Source: JBMOMT01 sp049324835 (lineage in GTDB: Bacteria > Chloroflexota > Anaerolineae > CAYNKW01). From it: a DNA stretch of 64,000 nucleotides. Both the position numbers and the translations under genes were made by a program. This document shows positions 1-8,835 of this stretch, in pieces. A model generated the notes under the pieces. The model was not told the DNA's origin, made no database searches, and saw only the letters and a program-made list of their open reading frames with translations. The stretch is taken from NCBI GenBank assembly GCA_049324835.1, contig JBMOMT010000051.1, positions 1-64,000 of the forward strand. Reading direction: 5' to 3'. How positions within the stretch are numbered: the first letter of the stretch is position 1; the number at the start of each line of letters is the position of its first letter.

Positions 1-981
1 ACCCCCACCGAGAAACCGCTGCGCGACTGGCTGCGCATCGAGGGCATGGGCCAGATAGACGCCAAAGAGGTGGCCCTCTTTTTCCACAATCAGGAGGCCG
101 GTCGTGAGGTGCTCATGGTGCTGGCCTTTGCCGAAGATGGCCTCAGCGCCGCCGTGCAACGCCTCATTTTTGACGATTTCACCCGCTGCGTGGTTCACCA
201 AGATCGGGCCGACGACCCGGACGCGATCAGCCTGGCCCTTTGCCCCACGGCTTACGAGCCTTCCGAAGAAGGCCCCACCCCCACTCCCACCGCCACCCCT
301 GTGGAGGAGGCACCCGCCACGCCCACCCCTGCTGCCACCGGCGATATGCTCATCGTGTCTGATGACGATGGCGCCGGAGTTTACGACTGGTGGACCAGCG
401 CCTACATCTGGCAGGACATTGCCTTCCAGGTGGGTTATTCGGCCATCGTCTGGTCTACCTATCTGGACGGCGCAGTGACGCTGGAACAGATGCAGAGCTA
501 CGATGCCGTCATCTGGTGCACCGGCGACTATCAAAAAGATGGCGTCATGCCTGCCCAAGAAGACCTTTTCAACATCGCCGAATACCTGGCAGGCGGCGGC
601 AGGGTGATCCTGACCGGGGCCTTTATTGGTTTCGATGAACAGACCGAGAGTGGATTACTGGTCGATATGCAGGTATCCCAGACAGATCACCCTCTGACCG
701 AGGGCTTTGAGGCCGATCAGGTCATCACACTGGAGCGCCTCACCGCCGACGAAGATTATCGCGCCTACGTCATGGAAGACGCCGACCCTGAAACCGTATT
801 CTTTACCCGCGGCCCTGCCAGCGAGTTTCCCGACGCGCCGCTCATCACGGCCGAAGAGGACGAGTTCTTTGGCAGCCGTACCATCATCATCGGCCTCCCC
901 GTTTACCTCATGCCGTGGGAGGCCCAGACCCAGTTAGGCACCAATACCATCCTGTGGCTGATGGAGGGCCTGGGCGGGTAA
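1..981 (+). CDS. Extracytoplasmic protein with Thr/Pro linker and GATase-like domain, 5' partial
   Basis: The reading frame is open from base 1, so the gene starts upstream of the window; the ATG at 46 is internal or an alternative start. The visible C-terminal 326 residues have three parts: an N-terminal segment of about 75 residues, a linker rich in TPTPT and PAT motifs (about residues 90-115), and an alpha/beta domain beginning near MLIVSDDDGAGVYDWW. The last part has the pattern of class I glutamine amidotransferase-like or DUF4350-type folds (a strand followed by DAVIWCTGDY and GGGRVILTG). No catalytic Cys-His pair is evident, so a binding rather than enzymatic role is likely. Thr/Pro linkers suggest a secreted or surface location, but the signal peptide lies outside the window. 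A terminator-like hairpin follows 50 bases after the stop. Function unknown. Confidence 0.7.
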   Translation, partial: TPTEKPLRDWLRIEGMGQIDAKEVALFFHNQEAGREVLMVLAFAEDGLSAAVQRLIFDDFTRCVVHQDRADDPDAISLALCPTAYEPSEEGPTPTPTATPVEEAPATPTPAATGDMLIVSDDDGAGVYDWWTSAYIWQDIAFQVGYSAIVWSTYLDGAVTLEQMQSYDAVIWCTGDYQKDGVMPAQEDLFNIAEYLAGGGRVILTGAFIGFDEQTESGLLVDMQVSQTDHPLTEGFEADQVITLERLTADEDYRAYVMEDADPETVFFTRGPASEFPDAPLITAEEDEFFGSRTIIIGLPVYLMPWEAQTQLGTNTILWLMEGLGG

Positions 982-1030
982 CCTGCGCCCTCGCCGGCCC
1001 TGACCCGGCGACCAAAACCCACAAGCGAAA

Positions 1031-1073
1031 GAAAAAGGTCACGAGGAACAACGTTTCCTTGGTGACCTTTTTC
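1031..1073. terminator. Rho-independent terminator, possibly bidirectional
   Basis: A perfect 12-bp stem (GAAAAAGGTCAC at 1031-1042 against its complement at 1062-1073) encloses a second 5-bp stem (AGGAA 1044-1048 / TTCCT 1055-1059). The arms end in A- and T-runs, so it works as a U-tract hairpin in either direction. It separates the gene ending at 981 from the IclR promoter at 1112. Confidence 0.85.
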
Positions 1074-1111
1074 TTCGATGGCCCAGCTCTGGCCGGGTGT
1101 GCAGGGCCAGT

Positions 1112-1140
1112 TTGACATTGTCGGTCGGCCTTGTTATAAT
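1112..1140 (+). promoter_or_regulatory. Consensus sigma70 promoter of the iclR-type gene
   Basis: TTGACA at 1112-1117 and TATAAT at 1135-1140 are separated by exactly 17 bp. Both hexamers are perfect. The promoter lies inside the longest possible reading frame of the downstream gene, which rules out the upstream ATG at 1078 as the start. Confidence 0.9.
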
Positions 1141-1179
1141 GGTTTCGTAGAAAGAACAAGGGTTTTGCAGAACAAAACT

Positions 1180-1971
1180 ATGATGATCGAACAGCCGGAC
1201 AATCGTTACTTTATTGATGCCCTGGGTCGAGGACTCCAGGTTTTAGCGGCTTTCTCCGAAGAATCGCCCAGCCTCAGCCTGACCGAGGTAGCTGCGACGG
1301 TGAGGCTGGACAAGAGCACAGCCTTTCGTTTCGTCTATACCCTGGAGAGCCTGGGTTACCTGGTGCGCGACCCGGATACCAAGCGGTATCGTCCGGGGGC
1401 CAGGGTGTTGTGTCTGGGTTTTGCCGCGCTCAATAGCATGGAATTGGGACAGGTGGCCGAGCCGTACCTCAGGGCGCTTGCGGAAGAGAGCGGCGAGACG
1501 AGCAACATGACCGTCCGCGATGGCGCCGAGGTGATCTATATTGCGCGTCACAAGGCGCGCCAGATCATCAGCATCAACTTGCACGTGGGCTCGCGCCTGC
1601 CGGTGTATTGCACCGCCATGGGCAAGGCCCAGCTCATCGACATGACGCCCGATGAACTGCGCAGCCTGCTGGGTGAGGGGCCATACCCCACCCTGGGCCC
1701 CAAAACGCTGACCAGCCTGGACGCTCTGCTGGCCGATCTGGACAGGGTGCGCCGTGAGGGTTATGCCATCAACGACGAAGAACTGGCGGCCGGCTTGCGT
1801 TCGGTGGCAGCGCCGGTGCGTCATCGGCAGGGACAGATCGTGGCGGCCATCAACGTCTCGGTGTCCAGCGCGCGGGTCTCTCGCGGCGAATTAGCATCGG
1901 TTTTGGCGCCGCTGGTGTGCCGCACGGCTGCCCAGATCGGCATGGCGTTGGGCACTGGGGCCCAGCCATGA
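1180..1971 (+). CDS. IclR-family transcriptional regulator
   Basis: This 263-residue protein has the two-domain IclR layout. An N-terminal winged helix-turn-helix (about residues 10-65) contains LSLTEVAATVRLDKSTAFRF. The C-terminal effector-binding domain (about 80-255) contains the family motifs GSRLPVYCTAMGKA and GYAINDEELAAGLRSVAAPV. The start is set at the ATG at 1180 because a perfect promoter ends at 1140; an ATG at 1183 is an alternative, and the Shine-Dalgarno is weak. IclR proteins commonly control adjacent catabolic operons, often by binding a small organic acid. The same-strand aminotransferase/CoA-transferase/thiolase genes from 2221 are the obvious target. The effector cannot be read from the sequence. 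Confidence 0.92.
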   Translation: MMIEQPDNRYFIDALGRGLQVLAAFSEESPSLSLTEVAATVRLDKSTAFRFVYTLESLGYLVRDPDTKRYRPGARVLCLGFAALNSMELGQVAEPYLRALAEESGETSNMTVRDGAEVIYIARHKARQIISINLHVGSRLPVYCTAMGKAQLIDMTPDELRSLLGEGPYPTLGPKTLTSLDALLADLDRVRREGYAINDEELAAGLRSVAAPVRHRQGQIVAAINVSVSSARVSRGELASVLAPLVCRTAAQIGMALGTGAQP

Positions 1972-2047
1972 GTTGGCGGCTGTTGCATGACCAACCGTTT
2001 TCAGCGTCTACGGTAGCTTTGCACGCTTGACAGGTTCTCTGAAAATA

Positions 2048-2112
2048 ACCGCCGAGGCGCAGATCGCCGGGAAAAACCAGAAAATTCTCTGCGCCCTCGG
2101 CGTCTCGGCGGT
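2048..2112. repeat. Imperfect palindromic intergenic repeat
   Basis: ACCGCCGAG (2048-2056) and GCGCAGA (2057-2063) find their complements at 2104-2112 and 2088-2094, with a 9-base insert in the right arm. The result is a long hairpin between iclR and the operon. No other copy was seen in the window. No strong promoter was recognised between 1972 and 2220. Confidence 0.6.
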
Positions 2113-2220
2113 GAACTAATCACTGCTTGACCCGCTTGTGAAATCTGCAAAAGTACTGGTTAATTTGACACCCAGCAGGTGCGGCGAGACTCTGCGCCGC
2201 ACCCCAGAAAGGAGACTTGG

Positions 2221-3564
2221 ATGTCTGAGAAAAAAGTTCCAAACCTGGTGATGAAATTACCAGGGCCACACGCACAGGCTCTCGTCGAGCGTAGCGACGC
2301 GGTGGTGACGCCGTCGCTGCCGCGCGCCTACCCGCTGGCCGTCAAACGGGCCGAGGGGGTGATGGTGGAAGACCTGGACGGCAATCGTTTTCTCGATTGT
2401 GCCGCCGGGATCGCCGTCAACTCGACCGGTCACTGTCACCCACGGGTCGTACAGGCCATCCAGGAGCAATCGACGCGGCTGTTACACATCTGCGGCGCCG
2501 ATTTTTACGATCCGATGTACATCGGTCTGGCGGAGCGCCTGGCCGATCTGGCTCCCGGCGACGACCCCAAGAAGGTCTTTTTGGGCAATTCGGGCGCTGA
2601 GGCGGTGGAGGCTGCCCTCAAGCTGGCGCGACACCACACCGGTCGCTCGCGCGTGATCGCCTTTTTCGGCGCGTTTCATGGCCGCACCATGGGCGCGGTT
2701 TCGCTCACGGCCAGTAAACCGGTGTATCACGGCGGCTTTGCACCGCTGGTGCCGGGCATCTTTCACGTGCCGTATGCCTATTGTTATCGCTGCGCCTACA
2801 ACCTCACCTATCCCGAATGTCATCACGCCTGCGTGGATTACATCGAAAGTATGCTGTTTGGGCGGGTCATCCCCGCCGATGAAGTGGCGGCTATTTTTGT
2901 CGAGCCGGTGCAGGGTGAGGGGGGCTACATCGTGCCGCCGCCGAGCTGGCTGTCCCGGCTGCGCGAGCTGTGCGATAAATATGGCATCCTGCTGGTCGAC
3001 GACGAGGTGCAATCGGGCATTGGCCGCACCGGCAAGATGTTTGCCATCGAGCACTGGGACGTCGAGCCGGACATCGTCTGCTCGGCCAAGGCGCTGGCTT
3101 CTGGACTGCCTCTTTCGGCCATGATCGCCCGCGAAGAGGTGATGAGCTGGCCGTCTGGCGCGCACGGCAGCACCTTTGGCGGCAACCCGGTGGCCTGCGC
3201 TGCCGCCCACGCCACGCTGGATGTGATCCAGGAAGAAAGGTTGATGGAAAACGCGATTCGTATCGGCGAGCGGCTGATGCAAAACCTGCGTGAACTGGCC
3301 GAGGAGAGCCGTCTCATCGGCGACGTGCGCGGCCTGGGGCTGATGATCGGCGTCGAATTGGTGCGCGATAAAGTCACAAAAGAGGCGGCCAAAAAGGAAA
3401 CAGAGCAGGTGGTGTACGAGTGTTTCAGGCGTGGCCTGTTGACCCTGCCCTGCGGCCCCAGCAGCATCCGCTTTTCGCCGCCGCTCACCATCACCGAAGA
3501 GCAGGCCGATACCGCCTTTGAGATTTTCGCTCAGGCCCTGGCCGAGGTCGAGGCGCAGCCATGA
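2221..3564 (+). CDS. Class III PLP aminotransferase (4-aminobutyrate/acetylornithine type)
   Basis: The 447-residue product is a fold-type I class III aminotransferase. Visible signatures are GNSGAEAVEAALKLAR, FHGRTMGAVSLTASKP, the PLP-phosphate/pyridine region LVDDEVQSGIGRTGKMFA, and the Schiff-base lysine in CSAKALASGLPLSAM. A Cys-rich insertion of the form CxxC...CxxxC (about residues 187-203) is unusual for the common GABA enzymes. It resembles a group found in archaea and thermophiles that includes aminotransferases and amino-acid racemases. The start is the ATG at 2221 with AAGGAG 7 bases upstream. The stop overlaps the next start (ATGA), showing translational coupling. As first gene of the run it would convert an omega- or alpha-amino substrate to an aldehyde or oxo acid. 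The exact substrate is unknown. Confidence 0.88.
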   Translation: MSEKKVPNLVMKLPGPHAQALVERSDAVVTPSLPRAYPLAVKRAEGVMVEDLDGNRFLDCAAGIAVNSTGHCHPRVVQAIQEQSTRLLHICGADFYDPMYIGLAERLADLAPGDDPKKVFLGNSGAEAVEAALKLARHHTGRSRVIAFFGAFHGRTMGAVSLTASKPVYHGGFAPLVPGIFHVPYAYCYRCAYNLTYPECHHACVDYIESMLFGRVIPADEVAAIFVEPVQGEGGYIVPPPSWLSRLRELCDKYGILLVDDEVQSGIGRTGKMFAIEHWDVEPDIVCSAKALASGLPLSAMIAREEVMSWPSGAHGSTFGGNPVACAAAHATLDVIQEERLMENAIRIGERLMQNLRELAEESRLIGDVRGLGLMIGVELVRDKVTKEAAKKETEQVVYECFRRGLLTLPCGPSSIRFSPPLTITEEQADTAFEIFAQALAEVEAQP

Positions 3565-4418
3565 CACTCAAAACACGCTACGATGAACTGACCTGGCCCG
3601 AGATGCAGGCTGCCCTTGCCCGCCAGCCGGTGGTACTGCTGCCCTTTGGCACGATCGAAGACCACGGCCCGCACCTGCCCATCAACACCGATAATGTCAT
3701 CGTCGAGGCCATCTGCCAGGAGGTGGCCCGCCGCGCGCCGGGTGAAATGCTGGTGATGCCATTGGTGGCCTACGGTCTGGACGAACATCACATGGACTTT
3801 GCCGGCACGGTGTCGGTGGATATGCAGACGCTCATCGCCTACGTTTCCGATGTGGCCATCAGCGTCGCCCGCCACGGCTTTAGCCACATCCTGGTGGTCA
3901 ACGGTCACGGCTCCAACGCCGCGATCGCCGATCTGGCCGCCCGGCGCGCCGTGCTGGAGACGGGCGCCATCTGCGGGGCCATGAGCCCCAACGCGGCCAT
4001 CGACCCCAGCCTGGCCGAGCCGACGCTATCGTTGATGCGCCGTTCAGCGCCGGGTGGTGTGGCCCACGCCGGCGAGTACGAGACGGCCATGATGCTCCAC
4101 CTGCGGCCAGACCTGGTGCAGATGGAGGCCGCCGTGCGCGAGGAGGGCCAGATCAAGATCGCTTACTTTAACTGGGATCACCCTGAGCCTAGCGTGCTCT
4201 CGTGGCAAGATTGGTGGTCGCGCATGAGCCAGAGCGGTGTGTGCGGCGATCCAACCGTGGCCACGGCGGAATTTGGCGCGGCGCTGTTCGAGACGACGGT
4301 GGAGAATTTCGTGCGTTTTGTGCGAGGGTTCCGCACCATCCCACTGCGCCCGCGACGCAAACCTCATCCGACACAAAACACGTCACCTGTGGAGGGAAAA
4401 CTGTTGCATGACCGATAA
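3561..4418 (+). CDS. Creatininase-family metal-dependent amidohydrolase
   Basis: This 285-residue protein carries the family's metal-binding pattern: E33 and H35 in the GTIEDHGPHLP block, D44, H116 in VVNGHGSN, and a later Glu in HAGEYETA. Creatininase-family enzymes open cyclic amides or cleave formamides, and the family also includes IolN-type hydrolases and MftE, so creatinine itself need not be the substrate. It overlaps the aminotransferase by 4 bases (ATGA) and the CoA-transferase A gene by 11 bases, placing it firmly in the operon. One inferred role is ring-opening of a lactam-like intermediate before CoA activation. Confidence 0.85.
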   Translation: MTLKTRYDELTWPEMQAALARQPVVLLPFGTIEDHGPHLPINTDNVIVEAICQEVARRAPGEMLVMPLVAYGLDEHHMDFAGTVSVDMQTLIAYVSDVAISVARHGFSHILVVNGHGSNAAIADLAARRAVLETGAICGAMSPNAAIDPSLAEPTLSLMRRSAPGGVAHAGEYETAMMLHLRPDLVQMEAAVREEGQIKIAYFNWDHPEPSVLSWQDWWSRMSQSGVCGDPTVATAEFGAALFETTVENFVRFVRGFRTIPLRPRRKPHPTQNTSPVEGKLLHDR

Positions 4419-5334
4419 ACTCACGACCATGCGCCAGGCCATCGCCGCCCACGTGCACGATGGTGACACCCTGGCCATCGAAGGCTTTACCGCCTTTATC
4501 TGCTTCTCCGCCGCCCACGAGATCATCCGCCAGGGGCGGCGCGAGTTGACGCTGTGCCGCATGACGCCGGACCTGATCTACGACCAGATGATCGCCGCCG
4601 GTTGTGCGCGCAAGCTGGTTTTCAGTTACCTGGGCAACCCCGGCGTCGGCTCGCTTTACTGTGTCCGCCGCGCAGTGGAAAAGGGCATCCCCCGGCCGTT
4701 GGAAGTGGAGGAATACTCGCACTTTGGCATGGTGGGACGTTACATGGCCGGCGCGGCGCGGCTGCCCTTTTTCCCGCTGCGTAGCTACCTGGGCGACGAT
4801 CTGCCTGCCGCCAACCCGCGCATTCGTTTCGTCGAGAGTCCTTACGGTGATGGGCAGGTGGCGGTGGTGCCGCCGCTCAACCCCGATGTGGCTATCATTC
4901 ACGCCCAACGCGCCGATGCCAGCGGCAACACCCAGATGTGGGGTCTGCTGGGCGTACAAAAGGAGGTGGCCTTTGCCGCCAGACAGGTGATCGTCGTCGT
5001 GGAAGAGATCGTGGACGAATCGGTGGTGCGCAGTGATCCCAACCGCACCGTGATCCCCGGCTTGCTGGTGAGCGCGGTGGTGCGCCAGCCGTACGGCGCC
5101 CATCCTTCCTACGTCCAGGGCTATTACGACCGTGACAATCGTTTTTACCTGGAGTGGGATCGCATCTCGCGCGACGAGGCCACCACCCGCGCCTGGCTCG
5201 ATGAGTGGGTCTACGGCGTGGATGACTGGGCCGGTTATCTGGCCAGACTGGAAGCGTTGGAGCCGGACATCTGGCGGCGGTTGGCTCCCGGCGAGGCGCT
5301 CTCGCAGCCGGTGAATTACGGCATCTATGGGTGA
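4408..5334 (+). CDS. CoA-transferase family I, subunit A
   Basis: The 308-residue product matches alpha subunits of glutaconate/3-oxoacid-type CoA-transferases: an early DGDTLAIEGFTAF block, then PLNPDVAIIHAQRAD, ASGNTQMWG and a VVVEEIVDE segment. The ATG at 4408 is chosen because it overlaps the upstream stop by 11 bases and lies downstream of GGAGGG; longer in-frame starts would lie inside the creatininase gene. It is followed after 10 bases by the B subunit. The two would form a heteromer that moves CoA from an acyl-CoA donor to an organic acid. The preference (glutaconate, 3-oxoadipate or another acid) cannot be decided from the sequence. Confidence 0.88.
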   Translation: MTDKLTTMRQAIAAHVHDGDTLAIEGFTAFICFSAAHEIIRQGRRELTLCRMTPDLIYDQMIAAGCARKLVFSYLGNPGVGSLYCVRRAVEKGIPRPLEVEEYSHFGMVGRYMAGAARLPFFPLRSYLGDDLPAANPRIRFVESPYGDGQVAVVPPLNPDVAIIHAQRADASGNTQMWGLLGVQKEVAFAARQVIVVVEEIVDESVVRSDPNRTVIPGLLVSAVVRQPYGAHPSYVQGYYDRDNRFYLEWDRISRDEATTRAWLDEWVYGVDDWAGYLARLEALEPDIWRRLAPGEALSQPVNYGIYG

Positions 5335-5344
5335 GGAGGCCCGG

Positions 5345-6136
5345 ATGACAGACTATACCCCTTCGGAAATGATGATCACCGCTTCGGCGCGGGCGCTGGC
5401 CCCCGATGACGCTCGGGGGCTGGCCCCCGAGCGGGTGGTCTTTGTGGGCGTGGGACTGCCCAACATCGCCTGCAATCTGGCGCGGCGCACCGTGGCTCCG
5501 CATCTGGAGCTGGTTTACGAGTCGGGCGTGTTTGGCGCGCGCCCGGCGCGGCTGCCGCTGTCCATCGGCGATCCGACGCTCATCAGCGGGGCGACGCTGG
5601 CCTGCCCCATGTCGGATCTGTTCATGTATTACCTCCAGGGCGGGCGCATCGAGGTGGCCTTTTTGGGCGTGGCCCAGATCGACCGTTACGGCAACATCAA
5701 CACCACCGTTATCGGCGATTACGCCCAACCCCAAGTGCGCCTGCCGGGCAGCGGCGGTGCGTGCGAGATCGCCATCCACGCCCGCCAGGTGTTCATCATC
5801 ACCCGCCTCAGCAAACGCACCTTTGTGGAGCGCATCGACTTTTGCACCAGCGCCGGTCACCTGGACGGCCAACCCGGTCAGCGGGCGGCGCTGGGCATGC
5901 CGGGCGCAGGGCCGCAGGTGGTGGTGACGGATAAGGCCATCTTGGGTTTCGACCGCATCACCGGCGAAATGACGCTACTGTCGGTGCATCCCGGCGTGAC
6001 GGTGCAAGAGGTGCAGGCCGGGGTGAGCTGGCCGCTGCGCGTGACCGATGATCTGACTGTCACCGCGCCGCCGACCGCCGACGAGTTGCGTATCATCCGG
6101 CAAGAGCTGGATCCACAGGGCATCTATAGCCGCTGA
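5345..6136 (+). CDS. CoA-transferase family I, subunit B
   Basis: This 263-residue beta subunit contains the conserved ESG motif (LELVYESGVFG), whose Glu forms the glutamyl-CoA intermediate in family I CoA-transferases. It also has the FLGVAQIDRYGNINT block and GSGGACEIA. The ATG at 5345 is preceded by GAGGAGG with a 6-base spacer and is preferred over an ATG 18 bases upstream that overlaps subunit A. It is paired with the A gene at 4408. A thiolase follows 48 bases later, the usual partner order for degradation of a 3-oxoacid. Confidence 0.88.
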   Translation: MTDYTPSEMMITASARALAPDDARGLAPERVVFVGVGLPNIACNLARRTVAPHLELVYESGVFGARPARLPLSIGDPTLISGATLACPMSDLFMYYLQGGRIEVAFLGVAQIDRYGNINTTVIGDYAQPQVRLPGSGGACEIAIHARQVFIITRLSKRTFVERIDFCTSAGHLDGQPGQRAALGMPGAGPQVVVTDKAILGFDRITGEMTLLSVHPGVTVQEVQAGVSWPLRVTDDLTVTAPPTADELRIIRQELDPQGIYSR

Positions 6137-6184
6137 AAATCAGACCTGGCAGGTTTTAACCCCACAGTTACAAGGAGGATTCGA

Positions 6185-7429
6185 GTGCATCACATTGTCA
6201 TCGTAGACGCTGTGCGTTCGCCCATTGGCCGTCACAACGGCGGCCTTTCGTCCGTGCGGCCCGACGATCTGTTGGCCACCGTGCTGCGCGCGCTGGTGGA
6301 TCGGGTGGGCATCGACCCGGCGCTGATCGAGGACGTCTACGCCGGTTGCGGCAATCAGGCCGGCGAGGACAACCGCGACGTGGCTCGTATGTCGGCCTTG
6401 CTGGCCGGTTTCCCGGTGGAGGTCAGCGGCGTGACGGTCAATCGCAACTGTGCCTCCGGGCTGGAGGCGGTGAACCAGGCGGCCAAAGCCATCCTGGCCG
6501 GCGAGGGCGACGTTTTCATCGGCGCGGCGGTGGAGAGCATGAGCCGCGCGCCGTGGTCGATGCCCAAACCGGAGCGCCCCCAGCCGGTGGGTCACCCCCA
6601 AATCTGGGATACGACCATCGGCTGGCGTTACGATAATCCCAAGATGGACGCGCTGTACCCCATCATCAGCCTGGGTGAGACAGCCGAGAATATCGCCCAG
6701 GAAATGGGCATCAGCCGCGAGGATCAGGATGCCTTTGCCCTGGAGAGCCACCGGCGGGCCGTGGCGGCCATCAACGCCGGCCGGTTCAAGGCCGAGATCG
6801 TGCCCATCGAAGTGGCGCAGCGTAAAGGCCCGCCGCTGGTGGTCGATACCGACGAGCACCCGCGTTACACGATCGTCGATGGCCAGTATGTGCTCGATAC
6901 CGATATGGCGCAACTGGCCCGCTTGCGGCCGGCCTTTCGTAAGAACGGCACGGTGACGGCCGGCAATTCCAGCGGCATCAACGACGGCGCAGCGGCGGTG
7001 TTGCTCACCAGCGAAGAAAAAGCGCGCCAACTGGGCCTCGAGCCGATGGCCCGCTGGCTGGGTTCTGCCGTGGCTGGCGTCGACCCCGGCGTGATGGGCT
7101 ACGGCCCTGTGCCGGCCACACAAAAACTCCTCAAACGGCTGGGCCTGACGCTCGACGAGATCGGCCTGATCGAGTTGAACGAGGCCTTTGCCGCTCAGTC
7201 GCTGGGCGTGATGCGCCGGTTGGGCCTGGAGCACACCATCACCAACGTCAATGGCGGGGCGATCGCTTTGGGCCATCCCACCGGCTGCTCCGGGGCGCGT
7301 ATCCTGACCACGCTGCTGCACGAGATGAAGCGCCGCGCCCCACAGGAAAAACGGCCCTATTACGGTCTGGCAACGCTGTGTGTGGGTGTGGGCATGGGCG
7401 TTTCCACGCTCGTCGAGTGGCTGGATTAG
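6185..7429 (+). CDS. Thiolase (acetyl-CoA acyltransferase family)
   Basis: A complete 414-residue thiolase. The acylated Cys is C89 in VNRNCASGLEAV, the catalytic His sits in GGAIALGHPTGCSGAR, and the second Cys is in the C-terminal CVGVGMGVSTL block. The start is GTG at 6185, supported by AAGGAGG (6172-6178) at a 6-base spacing. With the CoA-transferase upstream, the parsimonious reaction is CoA-dependent cleavage of a 3-oxoacyl-CoA to acetyl-CoA and a shortened acyl-CoA, as in the beta-ketoadipate pathway. A biosynthetic direction cannot be excluded. A 122-bp inverted repeat separates it from the next gene. Confidence 0.92.
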   Translation: MHHIVIVDAVRSPIGRHNGGLSSVRPDDLLATVLRALVDRVGIDPALIEDVYAGCGNQAGEDNRDVARMSALLAGFPVEVSGVTVNRNCASGLEAVNQAAKAILAGEGDVFIGAAVESMSRAPWSMPKPERPQPVGHPQIWDTTIGWRYDNPKMDALYPIISLGETAENIAQEMGISREDQDAFALESHRRAVAAINAGRFKAEIVPIEVAQRKGPPLVVDTDEHPRYTIVDGQYVLDTDMAQLARLRPAFRKNGTVTAGNSSGINDGAAAVLLTSEEKARQLGLEPMARWLGSAVAGVDPGVMGYGPVPATQKLLKRLGLTLDEIGLIELNEAFAAQSLGVMRRLGLEHTITNVNGGAIALGHPTGCSGARILTTLLHEMKRRAPQEKRPYYGLATLCVGVGMGVSTLVEWLD

Positions 7430-7445
7430 AAATAGTTCTTGGTGC

Positions 7446-7567
7446 GTCACTGCTCAGCCTACCCTTCCGCAGGCTGGAAAACCGACTGAAATCGTTTGCC
7501 GGCTTGGATACTTGGGCCGATTTCTACTCGAAACCACTTCCAAACCTGCGGGAGGGTGAGCAGTTAC
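7446..7567 (+). repeat. Inverted-repeat element, copy A
   Basis: The long arm GTCACTGCTCAGCCTACCC starts at 7446 and the short arm GGGAGGGTGAGCAGTTAC ends at 7567. This is one of six related elements (others at 23696, 28234, 41532, 41745 and 52194). Its long arm is 5' relative to the plus-strand gene at 7604, the same arrangement that three other copies have relative to their downstream gene. No promoter was recognised at its 5' side; it sits inside the operon. Confidence 0.85.
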
Positions 7568-7603
7568 ACCAGAAATTAGAAATCGAGATTGGAGATACGG
7601 ATC

Positions 7604-8833
7604 ATGCAGAGACCACTCTGTGGTGTTCGGGTCGTTGCGCTGGAGCAGTACATGAGCGCGCCCTATTGCACCATGCTCCTGGCCGATGCCGGCGCCGAGG
7701 TGATCAAGATCGAGCGGCCTGGCGTGGGCGATCCGCGCCGCGCCATCCCCCCCTACGCCCAAGACGCTCAGGGCCGCCGCGTGGCTGGCGGGTTCATCGG
7801 TTACAATCGTAACAAAAAGAGCCTGGCCCTCAATTTGCAGGCAGAGACTGGCCGCCAGATTCTGAAGGACCTGGTTCGAGTATCCGATGCGGTCGTCGAG
7901 AACCTGCGCCCCGGCGCGATGGACAAAATGGGCCTGGATTACGAATCGCTGCGGGCGATCCAGCCGCGGCTGGTTTATGCCGCCATTTCCGGTTTTGGGC
8001 GGCTGGAGGGTTACACCGGCCCCTACAGCGACCGTCCCGCCTTCGACATCGTGGCCGAGGCGATGAGCGGCGTGATGAACCTGGTGGGTTTTGCCGACAA
8101 GCCCCCCTCGTGGACCATCTATGGCCTGGCCGACGTTTACAGCGGCATGGTCACCGCTTACGGCGTGATGCTGGCCCTCTTTATGCGCGAGCGCACCGGC
8201 GAGGGCCAGTTCGTCGATAGCGCCATGCTGGACAACATGCTGGCCCTCAACGAGCGTATGGCCGTGGTCTATTCCTTCACCGGCCAATCGCCGCAGCGCG
8301 GGCGGCTGCAGCACATCTACCCGCGCGGCGCTTTCCGCTGCCAGGATGGTTACCTGGCCCTCAACATCCCCGACGATGTCCAGTGGCGCCGCCTTTGCAC
8401 GGCCATGGGCCGCGAGGACTTGCAGACCGATTCCCGCACCGCCGACGGCACCGCACGCGGCGCGAATGCCGACCTGGTCAACAGCGTCGTCGAAACCTGG
8501 CTGGCCGACAAGACCCGCGCCCAGGCGGTGGCCCTGCTGGAGGCTCAGGGTGTGCCCTCCGGGCCGGTCTACACCGCCGAGGATGTATTCACCGATCCCC
8601 ACATCGCCGCGCGTGGTATGCTGGTCACCGTCGATGACCCCATCGCCGGGCCGCGCCAGTATACTCGCAGCCCGTTGCACCTTTCTGCCGCACCCGAAAT
8701 TTCCACCCGGCCCGCGCCGCAACTGGGCGAGCACAGCCTGTCCATTTTGCACGACCTGCTGGGCTACGACCAGGCCCAGATCGAGCGTCTGCTGGCAGAG
8801 GGCGTGGTCGAGCAACACCCGGAAGGGAGGTAA
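7604..8833 (+). CDS. CaiB/BaiF family (type III) CoA-transferase
   Basis: The 409-residue protein has the type III CoA-transferase signatures: GVRVVALEQYMSAPYCTMLLADAGAEVIKIE at the N-terminus (residues about 5-35), NRNKKSLALNL, and a catalytic Asp near residue 147 in PAFDIVAEAMSG. The ATG at 7604 follows GGAGAT; a TTG at 7589 in the same frame is less likely. Members move CoA between carboxylic acids (formyl-, carnitine-, mesaconyl- and succinyl-CoA families). Having both a family I and a type III CoA-transferase in one run suggests two separate acid-activation steps or two substrates. The gcvPA start lies 2 bases after its stop. Confidence 0.9.
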   Translation: MQRPLCGVRVVALEQYMSAPYCTMLLADAGAEVIKIERPGVGDPRRAIPPYAQDAQGRRVAGGFIGYNRNKKSLALNLQAETGRQILKDLVRVSDAVVENLRPGAMDKMGLDYESLRAIQPRLVYAAISGFGRLEGYTGPYSDRPAFDIVAEAMSGVMNLVGFADKPPSWTIYGLADVYSGMVTAYGVMLALFMRERTGEGQFVDSAMLDNMLALNERMAVVYSFTGQSPQRGRLQHIYPRGAFRCQDGYLALNIPDDVQWRRLCTAMGREDLQTDSRTADGTARGANADLVNSVVETWLADKTRAQAVALLEAQGVPSGPVYTAEDVFTDPHIAARGMLVTVDDPIAGPRQYTRSPLHLSAAPEISTRPAPQLGEHSLSILHDLLGYDQAQIERLLAEGVVEQHPEGR

Positions 8834-8835
8834 AC

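Noticed and set aside
1078..1179. Longer start of the IclR gene
   Set aside because: A perfect promoter (1112-1140) lies inside this stretch, so the messenger starts after it.
3561..4418. Assignment as true creatininase
   Set aside because: Motifs support the family only; no creatinase or sarcosine oxidase gene is nearby.
6142..6158. Short palindrome-like ACCTGGCAGGT before the thiolase
   Set aside because: Only 11 bases and a single occurrence in the window; too short to call a repeat or operator.
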